Source of the DNA: Haplomitrium mnioides
Taxonomy: Eukaryota > Marchantiophyta > Haplomitriopsida > Calobryales
Direction: 5' to 3'
NCBI GenBank assembly: GCA_049999725.1
Contig: JBNGIS010018091.1
Location: forward strand, 1 to 64,000
DNA length: 64,000 nucleotides
Both the position numbers and the translations under genes were made by a program. Below, piece after piece: positions 11,787 through 22,605 of this stretch. The notes below the pieces were generated by a model, which searched no databases, was not told the DNA's origin, and was given only the letters and a program-made list of their open reading frames with translations. Within the stretch, counting starts at the first letter, position 1. Each line of letters starts with the position of its first letter.

Positions 11787-14700
11787 ATTGCAAAGACCAC
11801 TTTCTCTACGTCAACTTCTCTTTCTTCATTTTGAGATTGTTTGACTTCAAAATATGCTTTCAGAGGAATCAACATTGAACTTAATATTTCTCTATCCACT
11901 TCAAGTAGGCACTTGAGTTGATAAATACCATCAAGAGGTAGTCAAAATTCATCTGTTGAAAACTGTTTGCTCCAAATCTTTGCCTTAGAATCACTGAGCT
12001 TGAACTTGAACTGTTGATTCAAGGTAATATTATGCATCCTTTGAACTAGAGAAGGATGTTGTTGCACAAACATTTTAAATTCCCAAGTATCCATCAAAAG
12101 AGTTACTTGAGGTTTATGATTATAAGATAATTGTAGCGCCTTGTTAAGACTCGTAATCGTGAAAGCTTTGACATGTTTCAAATGTTTTGAGAATGTGCTG
12201 AATTATTGATCGATTTGATCATGAGTATAGCCAACCATAAGAAACCTCACCTTCATTTTTCAGAAGAAACTCTTGGCAATAAAGAGACTAAGATATGCAA
12301 ATAAGATAGAATTCTTATTCTCTCGTGTCGTATTGTCTAAGTGAAGATACAAAGTTGGAGGCAATGACCTTTCAAAGTCACATAATATTCTATTAAACAC
12401 CGTAATTGTCAAATTGGAGTTGCTTCTCAAGTTTCTATAGGTTAAAAAGACTCTTCAAAAAAAAAGCATGATTGAATACTAATGCACCAACAACATGCAC
12501 ACCAACCAAACAATCTTAATCAATGTTTTTTTGGTGGCCAATACTAGTGTGGAATAGCTATTTTATTTTGATCCATTCTATTGATAACATTTCCAAGTAC
12601 TTTTAACCATCGACATAACATTTTCTTCGATGGTTTGCAAGTTTTGTTCTTTGTTTTTCATTTGTTGGCTACAATAAAGAATTAATTGGTGACTATATTT
12701 GGCTGCATTCTCACAAAGCACCAAAGAGATAAAGGTAATTCAGTAAAACATGTGTTGATGTTTCGAACTTCAAAAAATAACCTCAAGTGCTAAAAATATT
12801 CAAATCAGCTTCAACAAATGTTTGGATTGGTAGAGGTGAAATTTTTTAAGAAGATTAAAAATAAACCTTACTTAATTTAAATATTGGAGAATTTGAATAA
12901 CATTCAAAATAAACACTTGCCTTTGACTTAGAGAAAAACAAGATTTTTGCACAACGTATCACAAACTAGAACTTTAATTTCAAACGTAGCTTGGACTCTT
13001 TGTTTGCATAGGCTTAAAAAAGACAATAACAGATCCTTTGCACGTATAGGATCAATGGAAACAATAACTAATCCTCTACGCGCAAAGGACCAAAAGCAAC
13101 AACATCAATATCGTGGCTTGCTTTGACTATTGTTGCGACTGGATTTGAAAGAAACAAGAACAAAACCTATAAGTGTATAGGATTTGCAAACAACATAAGC
13201 AATTCTTGATATTGTTTATCCAATAATGGGCTCTTGATTCAAAGCAACAATAGCAAAACTTGGTGTAGAGCCAAAGTCACAACCAACAATCTAATCAATT
13301 TCCTCCATTTTTTGACTCTCGACATGGTTTGGATTCAAACTAAAAGCAACAGACCCTATGCAAGCATAGAGTCTATTCTGACAACTCAAGTTGCTAAGGT
13401 TTATTTGACTTACATCTTGTTTGTGATACAACTTAACAAAACAAATATCTTCTTGCACTAAGTTGAGAAAGCATAACATCTCTTGAATTTAGCTTTCAGT
13501 CTTATGAAAAGAGCATCATTATAACCAGAGGTTTCAAAAGAGAAGAAGCTTGCTACGTTTGTCGGACTCCAAGAACATTTTTTCTTGCAATGATTTTATT
13601 TCTTTGTAAGTTTCCCAAACAGCAAATCTATTGCATTTTGGAATTTTAACATTTGGGAAATGAGTTCTCAAATGTTTTATAAAAGTCAAAAAACTAGGAT
13701 TGCAACCAAGATCTTTCTTTTTCAAATAAGTTGTGTAGTAGTTATAAATTCCCATTTTGTAAGACTATTAGGAAAGTTATAAACTTCATCAGTGGGCATA
13801 CTCTCACAATCTCCCTGAAAAAAATTGTCCATCCATTCATGCACAAATACTACTTTTGCATATAATTCTCTATTTCTAAAAATTCCTCTAGGATCTAAAT
13901 TTTTTAAAAATTTGAGTCATTTTAATTCTATCATTCCCTACTAATAAGATTAATTTGAAGGCTCTTCTACAAATAATCATACCGCTAAGCAAAGTGAGTC
14001 GATTGTCAAAATCATAGTTTTTTCTTGGTATTCCTCATTGCAATGTGATATCTCAATTCTTCATGCTTTGTCAAAAATACGTTTCTCTCATATTTCTCAA
14101 AACATTTGTCTTGCACAATGACAGAAAATCATTTTGACAACATGAAATTCTCCTTAATTTCAAAATTAATATTGGATCGAGTTGTTTCTTTACAAAACTC
14201 TAATCATGATGGACTTTTTGCAAATAATTTTCATGCATAGTGTTTACCTATTTGTGTTTTGGCCCAAACAAAGAATTCTTATATAGTGCCGATTGATTTG
14301 GTCCATAAGCAAATTCAGCTATCGGAGATAATTCATCGTCTTGAAGATCTTGAGCATCATTCATAACATTGTTTGTTCTTTCAAAATAAGTTTTTGATGG
14401 ATGTAGACCACCTTGAGAAATGGGAGAACTAAAACCATGCCAAAACAGAGTTTTCATCAATATCTTGAACATTAGAAAATGTTTTTTGTAAAATAATCGG
14501 TGCCATTGGCGATAGCTCCAACGAAATGTTGGTTGATTGAGACTCTTTGCTAGAATAATTTCTAAAATTTTCTGATGAAGATTCCTCCAATAGAATTTGG
14601 TTTCTTAAAGGTCTCTCAATCTCATTCAAAGGTCCAACTTGATTAGAAATCACTCATTGTTCGAGTGGTGCAATTGGTGAAAGCGAATTATCTCTAAAGT

Positions 14701-14930
14701 TGAAACAATCCACTGATTATATTTTTTTGTGTTTTGCACAAACACATTTGAATCTTGAACATTGTTGTGTTCATTTGATGAGGACAAAGAAATGTCCACA
14801 ACCTTCTAGAAATTTTGACTTGAACATCTCTTTGTTGATTTGTTAGTATAGTCAAAAGAAATATTCAACTTTGACCGCTTGACTAACAAAAAAGATCCAA
14901 TTCGTGCAGAAGTTTGAGTCTTGGATCTGA
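11787..14930 (-). pseudogene. 5' part of the minus-strand gene split by element I
   Basis: Coding-looking blocks on the minus strand run from about 14.93 kb down to the Ty3 junction. They are a Ser/Asn-rich N-terminal block with a basic patch (LVKRSKLNISF, about 14.86 kb), repeated LSPIAP/LSPMAP motifs (14.25-14.69 kb), blocks at 14.0-14.2 and 13.53-13.76 kb, and a last block at 11.79-12.18 kb. The last block contains VQQHPSLVQRMHNI and ends ...EKVVFA exactly at the insertion. Between blocks lie intron-like stretches, including the palindromic array at 13.0-13.4 kb. Stops occur inside blocks, for example just after FSTDEF at 11.94 kb. The basic patch could be a nuclear localisation signal (inference). 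The family is unknown. The gene is divergent from the methyltransferase-like gene and probably shared its promoter region. Confidence 0.5.
13010..13400. repeat. Degenerate palindromic repeat cluster in an intron-like stretch
   Basis: Diverged units such as GATCCTTTGCACGTATAGGATC, CCTCTACGCGCAAAGGACC and CCTATGCAAGCATAG are spaced a few dozen bases apart. They have the same plan as the other clusters: two inverted half-sites around a GC/CG-rich centre. No coding frame crosses them. Confidence 0.5.
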
Positions 14931-14999
14931 TGCACCAATAGACACTAAACCCTAAACCTACCTGTCAAAACCTCTGCAAATCATTTTTTGGCGAGAAAA

Positions 15000-15200
15000 A
15001 TCATTTTTTGAGTTTTTGGTATAAAAAGAGTGACAATGGACAGTTTCTTTCCATTGTTGTGAGTTCACTTTCTATGTTTTATTTTCTTGTCATCATCATT
15101 TTTGCAATTTCTTGTCATTTTGCCATTTTCTGCCTTTCTCTCATTGTGAACTTTTTTTCGTAAGATTTTTGCCCTCAAATTTTACTAGTTTATATTTTGG
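15000..15200 (+). promoter_or_regulatory. Putative divergent promoter region with TATA box
   Basis: TATAAAAA at 15020-15027 lies between the minus-strand gene (whose N-terminal coding begins near 14.93 kb) and the plus-strand methyltransferase-like gene (first recognisable coding near 15.39 kb). It is followed by a pyrimidine-rich, T-rich leader. The arrangement suggests one intergenic region serving both genes. There is no direct evidence for transcription. Confidence 0.35.
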
Positions 15201-15589
15201 AGAACACTATAGGCCAATGTTCACAAACCACTACAACTGAAGCCTTATAAGTATTCGGATGTTCCAAGGGTTCTGGAGCCACAAAAGCTAGACTAAAAAT
15301 AGCTAGTTTGTTGTGGAATGATAAAGAACCTTGACCATCATCTTAACTAATTCACAATGAAGGTGAAAAATTCAACATGGGCATTTTTGTTCAAATTTAC
15401 AAAATTTAATAGGTGCATGGAGCCTATATGAGCGTGCTTGTGTAGGAAAAATCATTCACTACCCTCTTCAAGGGCCTACAAAAGAAATTCTACTTCAACA
15501 AGATGAAGCCACAAGACATCTTCACCAAGGATCTGTGGTTGGCTTTTGATGACGGCAAGGTGAGATCAAAAAGATTTTTTTCGTTTGTT

Positions 15590-15960
15590 TTAATTTTTTG
15601 TTGCTCAAGAGTCCTTGTGTATGGGGACATGGGAGTCCATGCGCGTTTGGACTCTTAAGTCTACTCATGTAGAGACTTTGGAGTCCATGCCCGCATTGAC
15701 TCAAGAGAATTTGTGCGTAGAGACGTGCAAGGATCGAGGAATCCAAGCGAGCTTGGACTCCCTAGTCCTTGCGCACAATGACGCGCAAGGATCAAGGAGT
15801 CCATATGTTCATGGACTAAGGAGTCCAAGCGGGTTTGGACTCCCTAGTTCTTGCCCGCAAAGACGCGCAACGACGCCCTAGTTCTTGCACGTAGGGACCT
15901 ATAAGGAGGAGCATAGATTCCTAAATCCATGCGCGTATAGACTTAATGGTTCTTGCGGGT
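15590..15960. repeat. Palindromic GTCCATGC...GGAC unit array (intron)
   Basis: At least ten units of about 30-35 bp, each an imperfect palindrome such as AGTCCAAGCGAGCTTGGACT or AGTCCATATGTTCATGGACT, fill the intron that follows a GCAAG/GTGAGA donor-like site at about 15557. Centres are GCGCGC, GCGGGT or TATGTT, so arms are better conserved than centres. Confidence 0.7.
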
Positions 15961-16799
15961 CTCAACGTGCAAGGAGTAGGGTGCAGGTTAAGAGAAAAGT
16001 CAAAGATCAACCAAAGAAACCCTGACAAGTAGAGATATGAGATTGTAGGAGGTAGTGTTGCCGCAAGGTAGCTTTTAATTACCAAATATGGAGTGAAAAA
16101 TCCTATGCTTTTGCTTTGCAACTGTTATCTTTACATAGGCTAACACCAATAAGGGCTCACATCTTTGCAATCAATGACAATTACAACCAATGGTATAGGT
16201 TAGAAATGACATCTATTCGAAAGATCGAGTATTAGGATCAAAGGTACATGGAGAGTGGGATGGTGTCATTCCAAAAAATAAAAAGAGAATTGGTGCTCAA
16301 GACTTTATAGATAAAACCAAAGTCCACTCTTGAAAAGACCGTCACATCTCAAGACAATTGGATCCAGCTGGCGTTCAGAAGTGGAGAGCTCTTGGAGTTA
16401 CAAACAGAGCATATTTACGATGTGGGAGAAGAATACTTTGAAGGGCCAAAAGCCAAAAGCCAAAGGATATTTGAGAATGGAATACATAAAGTTGACACCG
16501 CGGAGGTCCCTTTAGGGTCATCCCAATGAAATTAAAATTTCTATTTTGAAATGGGTGGAAGCGGGAGAGCTTTCAATTGAAGAAATATCTCACGAGCTGG
16601 AGAGACATAAGGTTTTGGCTGTGATGGTGAAATCTTTTTGCTCCAAGGTGTACTGCAACTCGTGGGAAGAAGCAAGAATGGAGTATCCCATCCATATTGA
16701 GGAGTCGAAGATGTTCTCATTTTACTCGAGTTTTGAGAAATTGTTGATAGGTGTTTTTTTCCTTTTTCCAATTTTGTTTCTAAAGTTGTATTGATTCTT

Positions 16800-17150
16800 T
16801 TTATAGGTTATCAAGTCCCTGCGTGCCTAGACTATCAAGTCCATCCTTGCTTGGACTCAAAAGCCATTGCGCACCACATGAACTCAAGTGTCTATGAATG
16901 ACTAGACTTTTAGTCCAAGCAAGCAAAGACTTGAGAGTCCATGCATGCATGGACACTAAAGTCCATGCGAGCATTGATCTGAGAGTCCCTACACGTAGGA
17001 TTTTATAGTCTCTGCAAGCATGGGCTTGAGAGTCCATGCGTGCAAGGACCTCGAGTCCATGCACGAATAAACATTTGAGTCTTGGCGCGCATGGACTAAA
17101 GAGTTCATGCGCGCATGAACTTGAGAGTCCAATCGTGCTTGTAGCTCTGT
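16800..17150. repeat. Palindromic GTCCATGC...GGAC unit array (intron)
   Basis: A second dense array of the same unit sits in the next intron of the methyltransferase-like gene. The best copies are AGTCCATGCATGCATGGACA (about 16938) and GTTCATGCGCGCATGAAC (about 17103). Unit spacing is roughly 30-40 bp, with linker text like TTGAGAGT. Confidence 0.7.
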
Positions 17151-18799
17151 TCTTATTTTAAGTCAAGGTATTTGTTCATTTTTCTCCTCTAATTTTTTTC
17201 TTGGTGCTCTATATAGAGTGACAAAATGTTCAAATGATAGCTTGCCAGAATATTGATGGCAATTGTAAAAAGGCGAAAGAAATAGGGGGTCAAAGAAGCA
17301 TTTGCAGATCAAGACAAGGTCTCGACTCTTGTATCCTACCCTCTTGCTTTTTTTCTCCACTGCTAGAAAACAAGAGAGTGGAAGGCAAGGTAGCAAAATG
17401 AAGTTGGTGCCCCTCCAACTAAAGGAGGTCCTGAAGAGCACGATAAGACTTAATATCCTATGTCAGTGGACTCAACAAGGCATTTTATCAAGTCCACAGG
17501 GAGGCCAATGCTTGATAATTGAAGAGATTGGTGAAAGCGAGATGTTTCACTTTAGCAATTGCTGATATTCCTTATGGTTATAGTCGTAAGAAATGCAAGC
17601 ATGACAACTTCGAACACTTCACCAAGAATGACATTTTCGACATCGTTTCTTCTTTTGCAGCTATTACAGCTTCGGATTTTTGGTCTTTTGATACCATCCA
17701 TTCTTCTCAACAATTTGGCATTGTCAAGGATGCTCTCTTGAAGGTTTGTTGTGCTATCAACCATGAGATTTTGTAAGTTCTATTTTGATTTTTTCATATA
17801 TTAGTTTGTGTGTTTTATATTTCCTTTACTTTCTTTTATTTGTCTTAGCTATTTTTTTTTATTACTATAAGGAAAAAACAATATTCATCATTCGAGTGGT
17901 CTTAGAATCACTCATGCCTACGAGTACTCAAATGTGGGCTATTGGACCAAGAAAGGCAATGGGAGCATAAAGCTCTTCAACTTGCAATCCGATGATGCAA
18001 GCAATCAGCCTCGATAAATTATGCGGAGTGTTTTCAACTGCTCAACTGTTTTAGCAAAGCTTAAACATCTAGCAAATGATGCTCATGTGAATGTGTCCCA
18101 AAATCCTCAAGCTTTGTACAACTTTTTTATAAACTATTTGTCAAAAGAGCAAGATAAGATCTTAGATCTTTTCTCTGGGTTCGGCACAAGTCTTATCTGT
18201 GCTTTGCAATTGATGCGAAATTGCATTGCCGTGGAATATAATCAATGTCAGTCTATCTACATTCCCCATAGAGTTTTGATGATGGCTTCTTTGCCATTTG
18301 ATGTGACAAAATCACATATTGTCTATGCGTATCATAAGGAGCATGTTCTTTTTGGTACTGATAGTGCATCTAACAATTTCATTGCAATTTCTGGGACTTG
18401 AAAGTCTCGGCAAGACTTTCTAGCGGTTGCAGATGCTGAAGCTTCTTAGGAAATTGATTTAGGTGAGACCATTCTTCCTAAAGAGGAGACCATTCTTCCT
18501 AAAGAGGATAGAGTTGAAGATGTAACTATAGATTGATGTACGTTTTGAAAATAATAAAGTATTTTTTTTACAAAAGTTTTTGTGATTAGTCTTCATTCTT
18601 GTTGCATTCCAAATCAAATTTATTAAGTATTTTCTTAACTATCCAATTTCTTTTGCAAAATGATTTTTGAACAAAACGTACTGGTTTCCATAAAAATTAG
18701 CAACAAAGTCTATACTAGCATGGAAGTTTCCTTTCTTTTTATTTCAATTTTTGTACAAGTTTTCTTCAATCATGAGTTTCTACAATCCCTACTTAGAAT

Positions 18800-19130
18800 G
18801 GCTTCACTAGCCCATGCACATAAGTACTTCAGCAGTCCATACTTGCATAGGCTTTTGTGGTCTATGTGTGCATAAGACTTAACAAACCAAGTGTGTTTGG
18901 GCTTTAGCTGTCCATACACACACAAGCTTCAGTAGTCCATGCACGCATGGGCTTTAGTAGCCTCTTCACACTTTGGCTTCAACAATACTCATGTGCATAC
19001 ACCTTAGGGTTCTTTGTCAAAGTTCTTGCACGTTTGAGCTTCAGCATTACATGCGTGCAAGAGCTTCAAAGTTCAAAGTGCATAAGAGGTTTAGCATACT
19101 TGCGTGCATAAGTTTTTAGACTATGACTCA
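18800..19130. repeat. Palindromic unit array 3' of the methyltransferase-like gene
   Basis: Roughly ten diverged units with half-sites AGTCCATGCACGCATGGGCT and linker CTTCAGTAG or CTTTAGTAG, period about 34 bp. It lies just after the stop and poly(A)-like AATAAAG (about 18550) of the gene, mirroring the array beyond the 3' end of the minus-strand gene (225-540). Confidence 0.65.
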
Positions 19131-19383
19131 AAATCCTAGCGCGTTTAAGTGTCTTTTTTATATTGAATATTTTTCTAATGAAATTTAAATGTTTTGATCA
19201 ATTTTGGAAATTATAAATATTAATGTTAATTTTGAAAATATTTAGCAACAATTTTTTTGAATGTTTAGTATATATATTCTATTTGCTAATGCTCATCCTT
19301 TTTAAAGAAGAAATTGTGAAAGAAATTTGGATAAAATTCTTACAAAAATATTTTCTTAATACAATGTGTACTTGAAATAAGCA
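19131..19383. other. AT-rich spacer, no gene
   Basis: Only AT-rich, low-information sequence is visible up to the target duplication of copia element B. Confidence 0.4.
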
Positions 19384-19388
19384 ATTTG
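19384..19388. repeat. Target-site duplication (left), ATTTG
   Basis: ATTTG directly precedes the TG start of the element B 5' LTR and is repeated exactly after its 3' LTR at 36142-36146. Confidence 0.85.
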
Positions 19389-19654
19389 TGTTAGGATGCA
19401 TAGAGTAACATGATATTAAGATTACATGATGTTTACTTATCTATGATTAAGCTACTAATCTATCATTAGTAACTACACTAGGTTAATCCTAATCTTAGGA
19501 ATGAGGTTAACTAAAACATCATTGTATTATTGATTAATAAGATTATGAGATAAGAAAAGAGAGAGGAGAAGAGAAGTGGAGAGAAGTATTCATCACACAA
19601 CCTATGAGCTAATGAGTCATCATGTTGAATGCCTATTGCATGTTTTGTTCAACA
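19389..19654 (+). repeat. 5' LTR of copia element B
   Basis: The LTR begins TGTTAGGATG and ends TGTTCAACA. It matches 35871-36141 nearly base for base, including the AGATTACATGATG block and a purine run (AGAGAGGAGAAGAG). Confidence 0.9.
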
Positions 19655-19666
19655 TGTTATCAGCAC
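19655..19666 (+). other. Probable decayed primer-binding site of element B
   Basis: TGTTATCAGCAC directly follows the LTR and matches the tRNA-Met site TGGTATCAGAGC at 9 of 12 positions. Confidence 0.45.
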
Positions 19667-21692
19667 TTAGCTCTTGCTGTTTATATATAATTATAAAAAA
19701 AATTTCTCATCTTTTCTATAATTTTTATACTTTATAAGTTTTTTCTATAATTTTTTTTCAAATTTTAAATCCTTGAGTACTCTATTAGTTATATTCAATA
19801 TACTATTTATATTATTTATTTTTAATTTTTTTTTCTTCTACTTAGATCTATTATTTTTACAAATTCAATATTTTATAATATAATATGTCAGCCTTGCAAT
19901 TGTGGTGCTATGCTGAAAACACAACCCCACGTGGCTGTAGGCGTCGAAATAAGGGTTTTTGGGATACTTGTTGTGGGAGGGACCGATAATTTGTCGATTT
20001 GAGCATTTTAAGAGGGTGCTGNNNNNNNNNNNNNNNNNNNNNNNNNNNNNNNNNNNNNNNNNNNNNNNNNNNNNNNNNNNNNNNNNNNNNNNNNNNNNNN
20101 NNNNNNNNNNNNNNNNNNNNNTTCGGTGTACTGGTACAATTCTGCCTCCTACTTGGGACCAAGTCCAGCTCTGTAATTACAGAGTTCCAGGAAGTGAAAC
20201 CTGTCCCTAATCCCCTTTCCTAATTGCTCCTATGTTGAACTTGAATTACTGAAAAAACAACTTTTGAACTAGGCTAATAAATGACAACAGATTTGTACAT
20301 GCTGAAAAGTCACACCCAAAGACAGCAAAACCAAAAGAAATCCTTGTGCGGTGTTATGAATTCCCGAAATTAGGAATTCTACGTGATTGTGATGCCCCTT
20401 CTTCCGGTAGGTGTTGCCCTTGGCTTGCTGGTGGCTGGAGGTCGTCCCTCAATTTCTCTGGTCTTCCTTGCTGCCCCCACTAGCTGCTCCTTTGCTGAAA
20501 ACAGTCGTTGGTCTTCAAATCCGTCGGCTCCTTGACCACTCAAAATCTCCACATTCCGTTGGCTGCCTTCGATTGCTAGCTGCCCCCTCTTCAAATACCA
20601 CCTCAATGTCCTCACACCCATTCAGTCAAAAGAGTTTGACTTCTGCCTCACAGAAAGTGTATGTTTTGCTCCCTCACTAGAGAGATGCTCCTCTCGAACA
20701 TCGATTACCCACTCCACCTTGCTACCAAAATTTGTCTCCTTACTCTTCCCTTGGGAGCATACCTCACTAGGACTCTTCAAGCCCTACGAACTGTCACCAG
20801 AAATAAACTCTTAGCTTGGATTGCCTCAACAATTCTTCACTCAGACGCTCTTGAGCTTACCTTCCCTGGCTTCAGAGGGGGGATCCTCCCTAATTGCCTT
20901 CTCAAACGAAAATGCGGATTGGTCTGAAAATCATACATACATCCATTGAAGAAGTGAAAGGATGTGCCAAAGAAAAATGATGAGAGCCTCCTTCACCAAC
21001 TAGAGTCCACCGCTCTTGTGTTGGAAGTCACCTCCCTGTCCAAAAATCCTTCCACAAACCCACGCTTGCTCTGCTCATATACGTCCACAGCCTCCCTCCG
21101 CGACTCTGCTTGCTCCAACTCGATGGAAAAAGAAAACAATACCAAGGATCCCTAACAATGAGCCCATGAGGAGCCTATACCCCTCGCACAGCCCCCGCGT
21201 TAAAAAACCTATAAGCCCCCAAGTCCTTGGGCCTTGACTCCCCCACTAACTTTAACCTAACATTAGCTAGGCCCAACTAAAATAATGGGCATACACATAG
21301 GTCCTTCCCCTTTAATTCACTTTACCCCTTTTTTTTCCCCCTTGGCACCCTACCTCGCAGCCAATGCTAGGTCCTAAACTTGGTTACCGCCAACCATCGT
21401 TACTTGTCATCTTGGAGCCCTTTAATTTTTTGGCCAAATCCCTTAGCCTATTTTAGATCCTAAGGAGTTTCTAACCAAAAAGTCCTCACTTTTTTGGGGA
21501 ACCCCTCATCTAATTTAAGAGAGAATTTTTCACTTAATGCTCTCTTAAAGTAGTTCCCTTTGGCTTATTTTCTTTTTCCTCTCACAAACTTAGTTAGTTT
21601 GCTTTTTTAATTCATTTGTCCGTTTGATTTTTGTTCCTATGGTTCTTCCTGCTTGTGCTGCATTCTAATTCATGTATGCAGCTCCTCTCGAT
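19667..21692. other. Leader of B, then GC-richer block with no identified gene
   Basis: AT-rich leader text runs to about 19.87 kb, then composition changes abruptly. The block at 20.1-21.3 kb has only short open frames on both strands, none recognisable. A small hairpin (GAATTCC, loop of 8, GGAATTC) lies at about 20358-20379. The abrupt edge suggests a separate inserted element of unknown class. Confidence 0.35.
20022..20121. other. Assembly gap, 100 N
   Basis: Exactly 100 unknown bases, a conventional placeholder length. True size is unknown. Confidence 0.98.
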
Positions 21693-22605
21693 GTTGATAC
21701 ATGTTCCTCACGAGCCTCGAATTATTTTCCCCTAGCGATTCTCATTGGTCGATACATGTCCTTCACATTTGGTTGATACATGTTCCTCACGAGCCTCGAA
21801 TTATTTTCCCCTAGCGATTCTCATTGGTCAATACATGTCCTTCACCTTTGGTTGATACATGTTCCTCACGAGCCTCGAATTATTTTCCCTTAGCGATTCT
21901 CATTGGTCAATACATGTCCTTCACCTTTGGTTGATACATGTTCCTCACGAGCCTCGAATTATTTTCCCCTTGCGATTCTCATTGGTCGATACATGTACTT
22001 CACCTTTGGTTGATACATGTTCCTCACGAGCCNNNNNNNNNNNNNNNNNNNNNNNNNNNNNNNNNNNNNNNNNNNNNNNNNNNNNNNNNNNNNNNNNNNN
22101 NNNNNNNNNNNNNNNNNNNNNNNNNNNNNNNNATTGGTCGATACATGTCCTTCACCTTTGGTTGATACATGTTCCTCACGAGCCTCGAATTATTTTCCCC
22201 TAGCGATTCTCATTGGTCGATACATGTCCTTCACCTTTGGTTGATACATGTTCCTCACGAGCCTCGAATTATTTTCCCCTAGCGATTCTCATTGGTCGAT
22301 ACATGTACTTCACCTTTGGTTGATACATGTTCCTCACGAGCCTCGAATTATTTTCCCTTAGCGATTCTCATTGATCGATACATGTACTTCACCTTTGGTT
22401 GATACATGTTCCTCACGAGCCTTGAATTATTTTCCCCTAGCGATTCTCATTGGTCGATACATGTCCTTCACCTTTGGTTGATACATGTTCCTCACTAGCC
22501 TCGAATTATTTTCCCCTAGCGATTCTCATTGGTTGATACATGTTCCTCACGAGCCTCAAATTATTTTCCCCTAGCGATTCTCATTGGTCGATACATGTCC
22601 TTCAC
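21693..22605 (+). repeat. 79-bp tandem repeat (minisatellite)
   Basis: Units start GTTGATACATGTTCCTCACG at 21693, 21772, 21851, 21930 and 22009, and continue after a gap to 22605, giving a strict 79-bp period and about eleven visible units. Each unit is itself an old dimer: half one has TTGATACATGTTCCTCACG and half two TCGATACATGTCCTTCACC. One unit near 22.53 kb is shortened. Because 79 is not a multiple of three and the unit lacks plus-strand stops, open frames appear in all plus frames. These are not genes. Confidence 0.95.
22033..22132. other. Assembly gap, 100 N, inside the minisatellite
   Basis: The gap falls inside the 79-bp array, so the true copy number is unknown and the array is likely collapsed. 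Confidence 0.98.

Larger units (their letters stand above)
15395..18536 (+). pseudogene. Beta-class DNA N-methyltransferase-like gene with introns, broken
   Basis: Coding blocks are 15395-15547, 16200-16750, about 17300-17772 and 17875-18536, separated by intron-like DNA. The clearest splice donor is GTAAGT at 17773. The block ending there carries AIADIPYGYSRK, a DPPY-type catalytic motif IV (DIPY at 17564-17575). The last block carries NPQALYNFFINYL and then KILDLFSGFGTSLICAL, the FxGxG S-adenosylmethionine-binding motif I (18171-18185), with AVEYN as motif II. Catalytic motif first and SAM motif last is the beta-class order of DNA adenine-N6 or cytosine-N4 methyltransferases. A 5' block (ILKWVEAGELSIEEI) has no family I recognise. 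The C-terminus repeats ETILPKE twice and ends at TGA 18534-18536. In-frame stops near 18018, 18399 and 18447 and a shift near 16520 show it is broken. The substrate base cannot be told. Confidence 0.68.

Noticed and set aside
1838-11791. Target-site duplication for Ty3 element I
   Set aside because: Flanks ACTAT and ATTGC do not match. The join is supported by reading frame, but no duplication can be shown.
225-19130. CRISPR-like array from the palindromic units
   Set aside because: Units are diverged palindromes with no constant repeat and unique-spacer pattern, and lie in introns of plant genes.
20123-21692. Relationship between the 20.1-21.3 kb and 44.0-45.4 kb GC-rich blocks
   Set aside because: Both contain text like TCACTAG-GAGATG followed by a CCCAC run, but the wider sequence did not align by eye, so I do not claim one family.
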